Shown here: piece by piece, positions 1-5,164 of the stretch
Position numbering within the stretch: the stretch's first letter is position 1
Layout of the letters: the number at the start of each line of letters is the position of its first letter
Assembly (NCBI GenBank): GCA_018813085.1
Contig: JAHJCI010000146.1
Span: 1 to 7,607 of the forward strand
Source: Candidatus Omnitrophota bacterium
GTDB lineage: Bacteria; Omnitrophota; Gorgyraeia; Gygaellales; JAHJCI01
Direction of reading: 5' to 3'
DNA length: 7,607 nt
Position numbers and translations under genes: made by a program
Notes under the pieces: model-generated
What the model was told of the DNA's origin: nothing
Database searches by the model: none
The model's input: only the letters and a program-made list of their open reading frames with translations

Positions 1-92
1 CAAAATTAAAGATTAAAAATAAAAGATAAAAAATTCAGTATTCTCGGCAACAAAACATCTTTTAGTTTTTTTTTAATATTTTATTTTTAAAA
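1..92. other. AT-rich non-coding stretch
   Basis: Very A/T-rich sequence made of runs of A and T, with no convincing reading frame and no tRNA or hairpin strong enough to name. On the minus strand it lies downstream of the last tRNA remnant, so it is where transcription of the tRNA cluster would be expected to end, but I see no GC-rich hairpin followed by a T run that would count as an intrinsic terminator. Confidence 0.5.
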
Positions 93-133
93 TGGTGGCC
101 CAAGAGGACTCCGCGCTTCGCGCTAGAACCTGT
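93..133 (-). pseudogene. tRNA-Val-like 3'-half remnant, T loop interrupted
   Basis: Read on the minus strand, this is the T arm and 3' acceptor strand of a tRNA very like the intact tRNA-Val at 298-371. The T-stem 3' strand CCTCT and most of the acceptor strand (TTGGGCC) are kept, followed by A and a genome-encoded CCA (93-96). The T loop TTCGAGT is split after TTC by about 14 extra bases (112-125) containing a GC-rich palindrome. One T-stem pair is also mismatched (ACAGG against CCTCT). No anticodon arm, D arm or 5' acceptor strand is found next to it, so it cannot be a working tRNA. It is best read as a decayed duplicate. The intact tRNAs here do not encode CCA, so this copy may derive from a different ancestor. 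Confidence 0.6.
112..125. repeat. Small GC-rich palindrome inserted in the tRNA T loop
   Basis: A short palindrome with GCGC arms at 113-116 and 120-123 around a TTC loop. It is absent from the equivalent place in the intact tRNA-Val (between 314 and 315). The flanking bases on both sides match the tRNA, so the extra bases are seen directly as an insertion. The exact ends are ambiguous by a base or so. Confidence 0.55.
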
Positions 134-155
134 CGTCGCTTGCGCTCCTCCCCAT

Positions 156-179
156 AGAGAAACCAATGGTTTCCCCTCT
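156..179. repeat. Inverted repeat
   Basis: Arms GAAACC and GGTTTC meet around a short A/T centre (159-173), with outer AGAG and CTCT partly extending the pairing. It lies between two other palindromes in the stretch downstream of tRNA-Val. It may be part of the same group of palindromic elements; no function can be assigned. Confidence 0.4.
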
Positions 180-182
180 GGC

Positions 183-224
183 GTCTCGCCCATCTCGCCA
201 TGCTTGATGGTGGATGAGGCGGAC
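183..224. repeat. 42-base imperfect foldback
   Basis: A long imperfect hairpin seen by eye: GTC/GAC, CGCC/GGCG, CATC/GATG and CCAT/ATGG pair in order around a five-base loop GCTTG (202-206), with a bulged base on each arm and one small internal loop (TCG against TG). That makes about 15 base pairs. No T run follows on either strand, so it is not a canonical terminator. It is GC-rich compared with the AT-rich DNA at 225-300 and 1-92, which suggests an inserted palindromic element. Confidence 0.55.
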
Positions 225-297
225 TGTCACCCCTTCCTTTTCTTTTTAAAGAACTGTTCCCTTAATAATTCCCTTTTTTGGTTCTCGTCGATATAAA

Positions 298-371
298 TGG
301 GCCCAAGAGGACTCGAACCTCTGACCTTTTGCATGTCAAGCAAACGCTCTAACCAACTGAGCTATGAGCCC
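298..371 (-). tRNA. tRNA-Val(GAC)
   Basis: A complete cloverleaf on the minus strand. The acceptor strand GGGCTCA pairs with TGGGCCC (one G-T pair), with discriminator A at 298. The D arm is GCTC/GAGC with loop AGTTGGTTA. The anticodon stem TTTGC/GCAAA encloses loop TTGACAT, giving anticodon GAC, which reads valine GUC and GUU. The T arm is AGAGG/CCTCT with loop TTCGAGT. CCA is not encoded, so it must be added after transcription. It is the last intact gene of the tRNA cluster and is flanked on both sides by partial copies of tRNA-Val-like sequence. Confidence 0.95.
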
Positions 372-407
372 AATATGTTTACCTGTCTTACTCATAGCGC
401 ACTCATT

Positions 408-461
408 TCTAACCTCCGCCGTAGGCGGATCAGCCTTCGGCTGAAACTGAGCTATGAGCCC
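408..461 (-). pseudogene. tRNA-Val-like 5'-half remnant, D loop interrupted
   Basis: On the minus strand 445-461 repeats the first 17 bases after the leading G of the neighbouring tRNA-Val type sequence: acceptor strand, D-stem 5' strand and the start of the D loop. The D loop then stops and 30 extra bases (415-444) follow, after which the tRNA sequence resumes with GGTTAGA (408-414). Beyond that the similarity fades, with no recognisable anticodon or T arm before the intact tRNA-Val begins. It is therefore a broken duplicate between tRNA-Leu and tRNA-Val, and the insertion point is unusually clean. Confidence 0.65.
415..444. repeat. Two back-to-back perfect hairpins inside a tRNA D loop
   Basis: Exactly 30 bases made of two adjacent 15-base perfect palindromes. 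The first (415-429) has arms TCCGCC/GGCGGA around GTA, the second (430-444) arms TCAGCC/GGCTGA around TTC. The bases on either side are contiguous in the intact tRNA-Val copy, so this block is directly visible as an insertion. It resembles the small palindromic repeats that spread through some bacterial genomes. Whether it is repeated elsewhere in this genome cannot be seen here. Confidence 0.65.
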
Positions 462-476
462 GCTACTTTCCTCTTA

Positions 477-559
477 TGGGCGAGAAGGGAGTCGAACCCT
501 TACGGCCTTGCGACCATTGGATTTTAAGTCCAACGTGTATACCATTCCACCACTCGCCC
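477..559 (-). tRNA. tRNA-Leu(UAA)
   Basis: A complete class II tRNA on the minus strand. The acceptor strand GGGCGAG pairs perfectly with CTCGCCC and the discriminator is A (477). The anticodon stem TTGGA/TCCAA encloses loop CTTAAAA, giving anticodon TAA, which reads leucine UUA and UUG. A long variable arm (a GGTCGC/GGCC-type hairpin) precedes the T arm, as expected for leucine tRNAs. The T arm AAGGG/CCCTT carries loop TTCGACT. CCA is not encoded. It lies 20 bases downstream of tRNA-Cys. Confidence 0.95.
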
Positions 560-579
560 GAATAATCCTCTAAAACCAA

Positions 580-651
<72 letters not shown>

Positions 652-652
652 A

Positions 653-1192
653 TTATCGTAAACCCCGCCGTACTTCTTTTACTATTGTTTCAACGCTGGC
701 CAAGTGCCCAACGCCGACATCGCCGCAGACCAATTTACCCCTTATTGGCTCAATGAACCCGAATCCGAGTTTTTTAAGTTTATGGATATTTGACTGCAGG
801 ATCTTGTTGTTGAACATTACCTCGTTCATCGCAGGCGCAATGTAAACCGGCACTTTCACTGCCAGAATCAAGGTGCTTAATAAGTCGTCGGCAATGCCAT
901 TGGCAATCTTACCGATTATATTAGCGGTTGCTGGAGCAATTAATACCAGATCGGCTTGCTTTGCTAAGGAGATATGTTCTATGGTCCAATTAGCGGGGCC
1001 GGCAAACTCGTCACAATAAACCGGGCCCCCGGTTAAAGAGGAAAAAACCTGGGGAGAGATTAAGCGTGTGGCATTCTTAGTCATAACCACACTCAGCTTA
1101 AGATTATCTTTCTGGAACCTGCGGATAATCTCACAGGCTTTATATATAGCAATGCTGGCAGTGACCCCTAGTACTATATTCTTTGATTTCAT
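653..1192 (-). CDS. coaC: Phosphopantothenoylcysteine decarboxylase, CoaC only
   Basis: An FMN-dependent enzyme of coenzyme A synthesis that decarboxylates 4'-phosphopantothenoylcysteine to 4'-phosphopantetheine. The 179 residues match the N-terminal flavoprotein half of the usual bifunctional CoaBC (Dfp, about 400 residues). Visible are the N-terminal GVTASIAIYK nucleotide-binding start, the catalytic His73 in IEHISLAKQADL, the APATAN stretch, the PAMN motif with Asn123, and the substrate-clamp Cys156 in KLVCGDVGVGHLA. The protein stops where the CoaB synthetase domain would normally begin, and the next element is tRNA-Cys one base later, so CoaB must be encoded elsewhere if the pathway is complete. 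The ATG start is supported by a strong GAGGAGAG ribosome site (1200-1207). It follows rpoZ by 18 bases, the order common in bacteria (gmk, rpoZ, coaBC). Confidence 0.93.
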   Translation of the reverse strand: MKSKNIVLGVTASIAIYKACEIIRRFQKDNLKLSVVMTKNATRLISPQVFSSLTGGPVYCDEFAGPANWTIEHISLAKQADLVLIAPATANIIGKIANGIADDLLSTLILAVKVPVYIAPAMNEVMFNNKILQSNIHKLKKLGFGFIEPIRGKLVCGDVGVGHLASVETIVKEVRRGLR

Positions 1193-1210
1193 AATTACCC
1201 TCTCCTCGGC

Positions 1211-1408
1211 TTATTTCACTTGCAATTTTACCTTGCCTGCAGCAATTTCTTCTAAGGCAATACTGGATGGTTTAAGAGGGGTATTAATCGAAACCAATTT
1301 GGGATGTCCTTCTACAAGCTCCAGGGTTCTCCTGGAAGCAAGCATCACTAATTTGTAAATTGAATTGTCCGCTTTGTCTAAAAGCTGCTCTATTGGTATA
1401 TAGCCCAT
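1211..1408 (-). CDS. rpoZ: RNA polymerase omega subunit
   Basis: The small omega subunit, which helps fold and hold the beta-prime subunit of RNA polymerase. The 65-residue product carries the family signature YKLVMLASRRTLEL (about 18-31), the helix that clamps beta-prime, followed by the short IALEEIAAGKV segment seen in many omegas. The length is near the family's lower range. It starts within the end of gmk, overlapping it by 19 bases in another frame, so its translation is probably coupled to gmk. Only a weak purine-rich ribosome site precedes it. The gmk-rpoZ-coaC order is widely conserved and supports the call. Confidence 0.93.
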   Translation of the reverse strand: MGYIPIEQLLDKADNSIYKLVMLASRRTLELVEGHPKLVSINTPLKPSSIALEEIAAGKVKLQVK

Positions 1409-1980
1409 CGCACTATCTCTTTTGCTTCCTTAATCACCTTGTTTAAGTTGTCGTTAACCAGGCAATAATCATAGCTTCCCGCAGAACGCAATTCCTCGCC
1501 GGCTACCCTCATCCGCCTGTACACTTCTTCGGGAGGGGTTTTATTAGAGCGCAGTAAAATCCGTTTCTTTGCTACATCCAGAGAAGGCGGCTTAACAAAA
1601 ATCGTTATCGCCCTGTCTGGATATGCCTTCTTAATGAATGCGGCTCCGCTGAGGTCTAAACAAAAAACGGCATGCTGCCCCTTGTTGATTACCCGTTCTA
1701 CAGAATCACGAGGCGTGCCGTAATCATAACCCAAATAACGCGTGTGTTCAAGAATTTTTTTTTCCTTCAGTAGCCTGTCAAACTCTCTGGCTGAGACAAA
1801 ACAATAATCCTTACCCTGCTTCTCCCCCGGCCTCTTTGGGCGGGTAGTAAATGACACCGGTTTGATGATCCGGCCTTTTAAGCGCGGCTGAGTAAGTAAT
1901 CTCTTGGCTATTGTTGTTTTGCCGGAACCGGAAGGCCCGGAGATAACAAAAATAAAGCCTTTCCTGGTTTTCAGACTCAT
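1390..1980 (-). CDS. gmk: Guanylate kinase
   Basis: Transfers phosphate from ATP to GMP, giving GDP for RNA, DNA and signalling nucleotide pools. The 196 residues are the usual length. The P-loop GPSGSGKT is at 15-22. The GMP-binding region SFTTRPKRPGEKQGKDY (43-59) holds the conserved Ser, Thr and Arg residues, followed by LEHTRYLGYDYGTP (77-90). Lid arginines lie around 140-156, and the C-terminal YDYCLVND is typical. The ATG chosen begins just before the conserved core and is preceded in frame by a stop, so no longer form is possible. No clear ribosome site is visible, and a small hairpin lies in the 66-base gap after yicC. Its end overlaps rpoZ. Confidence 0.96.
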   Translation of the reverse strand: MSLKTRKGFIFVISGPSGSGKTTIAKRLLTQPRLKGRIIKPVSFTTRPKRPGEKQGKDYCFVSAREFDRLLKEKKILEHTRYLGYDYGTPRDSVERVINKGQHAVFCLDLSGAAFIKKAYPDRAITIFVKPPSLDVAKKRILLRSNKTPPEEVYRRMRVAGEELRSAGSYDYCLVNDNLNKVIKEAKEIVRWAIYQ

Positions 1981-2010
1981 TATGCTTTGTCGCGTTTATA
2001 TTATCTATCA

Positions 2011-2030
2011 GGAGCTGTTAAGAACGCTCC
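2011..2030 (-). promoter_or_regulatory. Hairpin in the leader between yicC and gmk
   Basis: In the minus-strand RNA GGAGC (2030-2026) pairs with GCTCC (2015-2011), continued by GTT with AAC and one bulged A, around a three-base loop. It lies about 30 bases before the gmk start and about 16 after the yicC stop. No T run follows, so it is not an intrinsic terminator. It could be a processing or translation-control element; this is inference. Confidence 0.3.
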
Positions 2031-2046
2031 CCTCAAGAAACAGGCA

Positions 2047-2871
2047 TTACTCAACGTTCTGCACTTGTTCGCGCATCTTCTCTATTTCACTTTTAACCTT
2101 TACCGTCTTATCGGAAATAAGAGCGTCTATTGATTTAGCGCCTACCGTATTTGCCTCACGCTGCATTTCCTGGAGAATAAAATCTAACTCCTTGCCGATT
2201 GACTTATTACTACTAAGGCACTTGGCAAAATTTTTTACATGGAAGTTCAGCCGGACTAATTCCTCATTAATATCCGAACTTTTAAGAAAGCTATTCTTAT
2301 CCGCATCGTTGTTGCATAAGGTTAAGCGCTTCTTAATAACCTTTGCAAACCTCGCCTTAACTGCTTTCAAGACCGCAGATGCCTTATTCGTACGGTTAAT
2401 TAAATCTCTGTAAAGAGCTGCTCCTTCCTGTTTGCGCCCCTTGACGGCTTTATCCAGGGCCTCCCGAACCAGGGGCCTTATTTGCGGCCAGCTGACGCTG
2501 GAAGCAGGCCTGGACTGCATAGCCCATACTCCAGGCAGGTCCATTAAAGCACTGATCTTAATATCCTGCTTGAGGTTAAGCTCAGAAGACAGTTTTTTGA
2601 GAGCACTATAATACTCCTTGATCATGCGTTTATTCAATACAGGCTTTTTTAAATCGTTGGAGTTAAGCTCAAGGCGACAGACAACATGACCGCGTTTTAT
2701 TTTCTTGCCGATTTCATCCTTAAACCTCTGCTCCAGGTATAAAAACCCTTCTGGTAAATGCAATACTACATCATAAAAACGATGATTCACGCTGCGTATT
2801 TCAAAACTTACCCTGCCCCAGGGTAATATATCGCGCCTTGCCCTGCCGTACCCAGTCATACTGCTTATCAT
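2047..2871 (-). CDS. yicC: YicC/YloC family endoribonuclease
   Basis: A member of the YicC/YloC family, for which endoribonuclease activity has been reported in Escherichia coli and Bacillus. From the chosen ATG it has 274 residues and opens with the family hallmark MISSMTGYGRARRD, followed by a conserved FEIRSVNHRFYDV segment. The C-terminal domain ends with ELDFILQEMQREANTVGAKS and a closing helix, both characteristic of the family, so the protein is full length. An in-frame TTG at 2904 would add 11 residues that match nothing in the family and would overlap ndk. The ATG at 2871 has an AGGAG seven bases upstream, so it is preferred. yicC next to gmk is a widely conserved pairing. The remA-type gene often found between them is absent. 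Confidence 0.92.
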   Translation of the reverse strand: MISSMTGYGRARRDILPWGRVSFEIRSVNHRFYDVVLHLPEGFLYLEQRFKDEIGKKIKRGHVVCRLELNSNDLKKPVLNKRMIKEYYSALKKLSSELNLKQDIKISALMDLPGVWAMQSRPASSVSWPQIRPLVREALDKAVKGRKQEGAALYRDLINRTNKASAVLKAVKARFAKVIKKRLTLCNNDADKNSFLKSSDINEELVRLNFHVKNFAKCLSSNKSIGKELDFILQEMQREANTVGAKSIDALISDKTVKVKSEIEKMREQVQNVE

Positions 2872-2878
2872 ACCTGTT

Positions 2879-2883
2879 CTCCT
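2879..2883 (-). promoter_or_regulatory. Ribosome-binding site fixing the yicC start
   Basis: AGGAG on the minus strand, seven bases before the ATG at 2871 and just after the ndk stop codon. It decides between the conserved start MISSMTGYG and the longer TTG-initiated reading. Confidence 0.75.
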
Positions 2884-2890
2884 GAATTCA

Positions 2891-3394
2891 CTATGCCCAG
2901 ACAATCGCCTTTTTCTGCTCGTTAATAATCTCTTGTGTCGGGTATAACTTGACTATAATCTCCTGCGGCTTAAACCATAATTTAATTTCCCTCTCGGCGT
3001 CTGCCGCATTAGCTGATACGTGTACAACGTTTTCAAATAAACCACTGGTGGTTATTCGTCCGTATGCTCCGCGGATCGAAGTACTCTCTGCTTCCTCGGG
3101 ATTAGTGGTTCCTGCTAATTGACGGCATTTTAAAATAGCGTCTTCCCCCCAATAGACCAGAGCCATAACCTTTTTTCTGTTGTGAATTTCTCCCTGGATA
3201 TATCTTATTAATTCCGGGAAGAATGGCTTATCCTTAAGGTGGGCATAATGCGCTTCTGCTAATTCTTTAGACGCACGTACAATCTTTGCGCCTACTATCT
3301 CCAGCTTAGATTCTGAAAGCCGGGTCAGAATGTTGCCTGTCAGAGACTTTTTTAATCCGTCGGGTTTTATTAAAATTAAAGTAGCTTGGTTCAT
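2891..3394 (-). CDS. ndk: Nucleoside diphosphate kinase, long form
   Basis: Moves the gamma phosphate from ATP to other (deoxy)nucleoside diphosphates through a phospho-histidine. Family features seen: TLILIKPDGLKK with Lys11; HYAHLKDKPFFPELIRYI (about 49-66); CRQLAGTTNPEEA with Arg91; SIRGAYG; and the catalytic His125 in ENVVHVS, followed by AEREIKLWF with the conserved Glu136. At 167 residues it is longer than the common 135-150. There are extra residues between SIRGAYG and the active-site His, and a C-terminal tail of about 25 residues. The usual HGSD or HASD motif reads HVSA, so the conserved Asp is replaced. Catalytic residues are otherwise intact. It is preceded by a GGGTGGTGG ribosome site directly after a strong hairpin. 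Gmk downstream makes the GDP that Ndk converts to GTP. Confidence 0.92.
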   Translation of the reverse strand: MNQATLILIKPDGLKKSLTGNILTRLSESKLEIVGAKIVRASKELAEAHYAHLKDKPFFPELIRYIQGEIHNRKKVMALVYWGEDAILKCRQLAGTTNPEEAESTSIRGAYGRITTSGLFENVVHVSANAADAEREIKLWFKPQEIIVKLYPTQEIINEQKKAIVWA

Positions 3395-3411
3395 TATCCA
3401 CCACCCTGTTT

Positions 3412-3444
3412 ACCCCGTTAGAGAACTTCCTTCTCTAGTGGGGT
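3412..3444. repeat. Strong 33-base hairpin between parB and ndk
   Basis: A near-perfect palindrome: outer arms ACCCC/GGGGT (3412-3416, 3440-3444), a two-base internal mismatch GT/GT, inner arms TAGAGAA/TTCTCTA (3419-3425, 3431-3437) and a CTTCC loop. It begins seven bases after the parB stop and ends just before the ndk ribosome site. No T run follows on either strand, so it does not look like an ordinary intrinsic terminator. It may protect or set the cleavage point of the parAB message, reduce read-through into ndk, or be an intergenic repeat. Confidence 0.6.
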
Positions 3445-3451
3445 TTACACA

Positions 3452-4297
3452 TTATCTTATTTTACTAAAAATTCTCTCCAGGTCTTCCTGAGAATAAAAC
3501 TCGATCCTGATCTGGCCACGTTTTCGACCCCGGTCAATACTTACCTTTGTCCCCAGCGATTGCTGTAACTGGCCTTCTATCGCTAATAAATACGGGTCTT
3601 TGACAGCTTGGGCGGATTTAGATATTTTTATGCCCTTGTGTTTCTTCTCCCGGATAATATTCTCTAATTCACTTACAGACAAAGAGTTAGCGATAATTTC
3701 CGCTGTCAGTTCTTTTTGAGCGGCAGGCTCACCTATTTCCAATAATGCCCGTGCATGTGCAAATGAAAGCCTCCCCTTTTTAATCTCATCCTGGATTTCT
3801 ATTGGTAACTTCAATAACCGCAATATGTTAGTAATAGAAACCCGCGCCTTACCCACGACCTGAGCAAGCCTCTCCTGGGTAATACCAAATTTATTAATAA
3901 GATACTGGTAGGCTTTAGCCTGCTCAATGGGATTCAGATTTTTCCTTTGTATATTCTCTATCAAGGCAAGCTCCAAAGATTCTTCATCTGTTGCTTCTTT
4001 AATAATTGCTGGTATCTCATTAAGATTCAATAACTTAGCAGCTGTGAGCCTGCGTTCTCCGGCTATTAATTCGTACCCGTCCCTGCTTTTACGAACCAGT
4101 ATTGGTTGAATTATCCCCTTTTCTTTAACTGATTGAACTAGCTCATCTAAACTACGCGGTTCGATCTCTTCTCTGGGCTGAAGCGGATTTGGTTTTATTT
4201 GGCTTAATGGCAGCAAAGCTATTTTACCCTGTTCTACAACCTCTTGCGGCTGAGGTATTAACGCGCTTATGCCTCTTCCTAATCCTCTTTTTTCCAT
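3452..4297 (-). CDS. parB: Chromosome-partition protein ParB (Spo0J)
   Basis: A CTP-dependent DNA clamp that loads at parS sites near the origin and organises chromosome segregation with ParA. The 281 residues are typical. The N terminus KRGLGRGISALI is the usual ParA-contacting tail. The CTP-binding fold follows, with GIIQPILVR (61-69), GERRLTAAK (80-88) and ENIQRKNLNPIEQAKAY (114-130). The parS-reading helix-turn-helix is ITQERLAQVVGKARVSITNILRLLKLP (about 139-165). The C-terminal 50 or so residues are the dimerisation part. parB starts three bases after the parA stop, with its AAGGAG ribosome site lying inside the end of parA, so the two are translationally coupled. Confidence 0.95.
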   Translation of the reverse strand: MEKRGLGRGISALIPQPQEVVEQGKIALLPLSQIKPNPLQPREEIEPRSLDELVQSVKEKGIIQPILVRKSRDGYELIAGERRLTAAKLLNLNEIPAIIKEATDEESLELALIENIQRKNLNPIEQAKAYQYLINKFGITQERLAQVVGKARVSITNILRLLKLPIEIQDEIKKGRLSFAHARALLEIGEPAAQKELTAEIIANSLSVSELENIIREKKHKGIKISKSAQAVKDPYLLAIEGQLQQSLGTKVSIDRGRKRGQIRIEFYSQEDLERIFSKIR

Positions 4298-4300
4298 ATC

Positions 4301-5146
4301 TTATTCTCCTTGTTTAATACTCTCTGTTCCTTGAGAAACATCATCACTCGAGCTTATTGGCAATCCTAAGATTTCATTTGCTAAATCCTGGTATCTACGT
4401 GCTCCTATAGAATGTTTGTCATATAGCATAATAGGTTTACCAAAGCTTGGGGCTTCAGTTAGGCGAATATTGCGCGGGATTATTGTTTCATAAACCTTGG
4501 ATTTTTGTCCAAAATTGAGTTGTCCTGCCTCTTGAAAATACTTTTGCACTTCTTCAATTACCTGGTTAGTTAGGTTAGTACGAAAATCAGCCATCGTTAA
4601 TAAAATGCCCTCTATAGCTAAATCAGCATTAAGATTCTCTCTAACAAGATTTATTGTATTCATTAATTGGGTTAATCCCTCTAAGGCATAATATTCACAT
4701 TGAACTGGTATTAATACACAATCCGCTGCGCCTAAAGCGTTTACGGTTAATAGGCCCAGCGAAGGCGGACAATCAATGAAAATAAAATCATAATGGTTTT
4801 TTTGACTGGTAATTGCTTTTTTTAAGCGATATTCTCGGCCAATCATGCCTACCAATTCAACCTCTGCGCCAGTTAGATCTAAATTGGCTGGGATAATTGT
4901 AAGATTCTTTACGGCTGTTGGTACTGCAGCTTCGCTTGGTTGGCCTTCTTCAATAAGAATACTATAGGTACTTTTGGTAACCGAGTATTTATCAATACCT
5001 AGCCCGCTAGTAGCATTGGCCTGTGGATCTAAGTCTATGACAAGCACAGACTTACCGTATTCTGCTAAATACGAACACAGATTAACAACTGTGGTAGTTT
5101 TGCCGGTTCCGCCTTTTTGATTACAAACCGCGATTATTTTACCCAT
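4301..5146 (-). CDS. parA: Chromosome-partition ATPase ParA (Soj)
   Basis: A nucleoid-binding ATPase that dimerises on ATP and is switched off by ParB, driving origin segregation. The deviant Walker A KGGTGKTT (11-18) has the signature Lys11 that marks the ParA/MinD group. IDLDPQANAT (37-46) is the Walker A-prime region, and DFIFIDCPPSLGLLTVNAL is Walker B with its conserved CPPS. IPVQCEYYALEGL, and IPRNIRLTEAPSFGKPIMLYD near the C terminus, are typical of chromosomal Soj-type ParA. At 281 residues it is slightly longer than many because of a short polar tail. It starts eight bases after the Jag_N gene and is followed by parB, the standard arrangement near chromosome origins. Its ribosome site is weak and overlaps a degenerate parS-like inverted repeat. 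Confidence 0.95.
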   Translation of the reverse strand: MGKIIAVCNQKGGTGKTTTVVNLCSYLAEYGKSVLVIDLDPQANATSGLGIDKYSVTKSTYSILIEEGQPSEAAVPTAVKNLTIIPANLDLTGAEVELVGMIGREYRLKKAITSQKNHYDFIFIDCPPSLGLLTVNALGAADCVLIPVQCEYYALEGLTQLMNTINLVRENLNADLAIEGILLTMADFRTNLTNQVIEEVQKYFQEAGQLNFGQKSKVYETIIPRNIRLTEAPSFGKPIMLYDKHSIGARRYQDLANEILGLPISSSDDVSQGTESIKQGE

Positions 5147-5148
5147 AA

Positions 5149-5164
5149 TGTTTCTCAGGGAACA
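5149..5164. promoter_or_regulatory. Possible degenerate parS-like inverted repeat
   Basis: TGTTTCTCAGGGAACA matches the parS consensus TGTTTCACGTGAAACA at 12 of 16 bases, keeping both outer TGTT/AACA ends but not the central CG. It spans the end of the Jag_N gene and the parA leader, a plausible place because parS sites often lie in or near parAB. With equal base frequencies a 12 of 16 match would appear by chance about 0.3 times in a window this long, so it is only suggestive. Confidence 0.2.

Noticed and set aside
61..90. T-rich run as an intrinsic terminator of the tRNA cluster
   Set aside because: On the minus strand the run is mainly A, and no stable hairpin directly precedes a T run.
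73..201. Minus-strand 42-codon frame through the palindromes and the 3' tRNA remnant
   Set aside because: Arginine-rich translation of GC-rich palindromes and tRNA sequence, with no family resemblance and no ribosome site; it looks like a chance open frame.
93..461. Functional split or intron-containing tRNA made from the two halves
   Set aside because: Neither half retains an anticodon arm, the T stem of the 3' half has a mismatch, and an intact tRNA-Val lies between them.
297..527. Plus-strand open frame across tRNA-Val and the start of tRNA-Leu
   Set aside because: It reads the antisense of tRNA genes and a tRNA remnant; its protein-like look comes from tRNA sequence.
1068..1358. Plus-strand frame opposite coaC and rpoZ
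   Set aside because: Antisense to two well-recognised genes, with no independent evidence. The other plus-strand frames opposite gmk/yicC (1904-2413), parB (3927-4109), the Jag_N gene (5117-5389) and yidC (5742-6437) were rejected for the same reason.
2872..2904. Longer yicC starting at a TTG
   Set aside because: The added 11 residues do not belong to the family, the start would overlap ndk, and the ATG at 2871 has a good ribosome site.
3394..3402. DnaA-box-like TTATCCACC near the ndk start
   Set aside because: A single imperfect match lying in the ndk ribosome-site region, with no cluster of boxes and no AT-rich unwinding region beside it.
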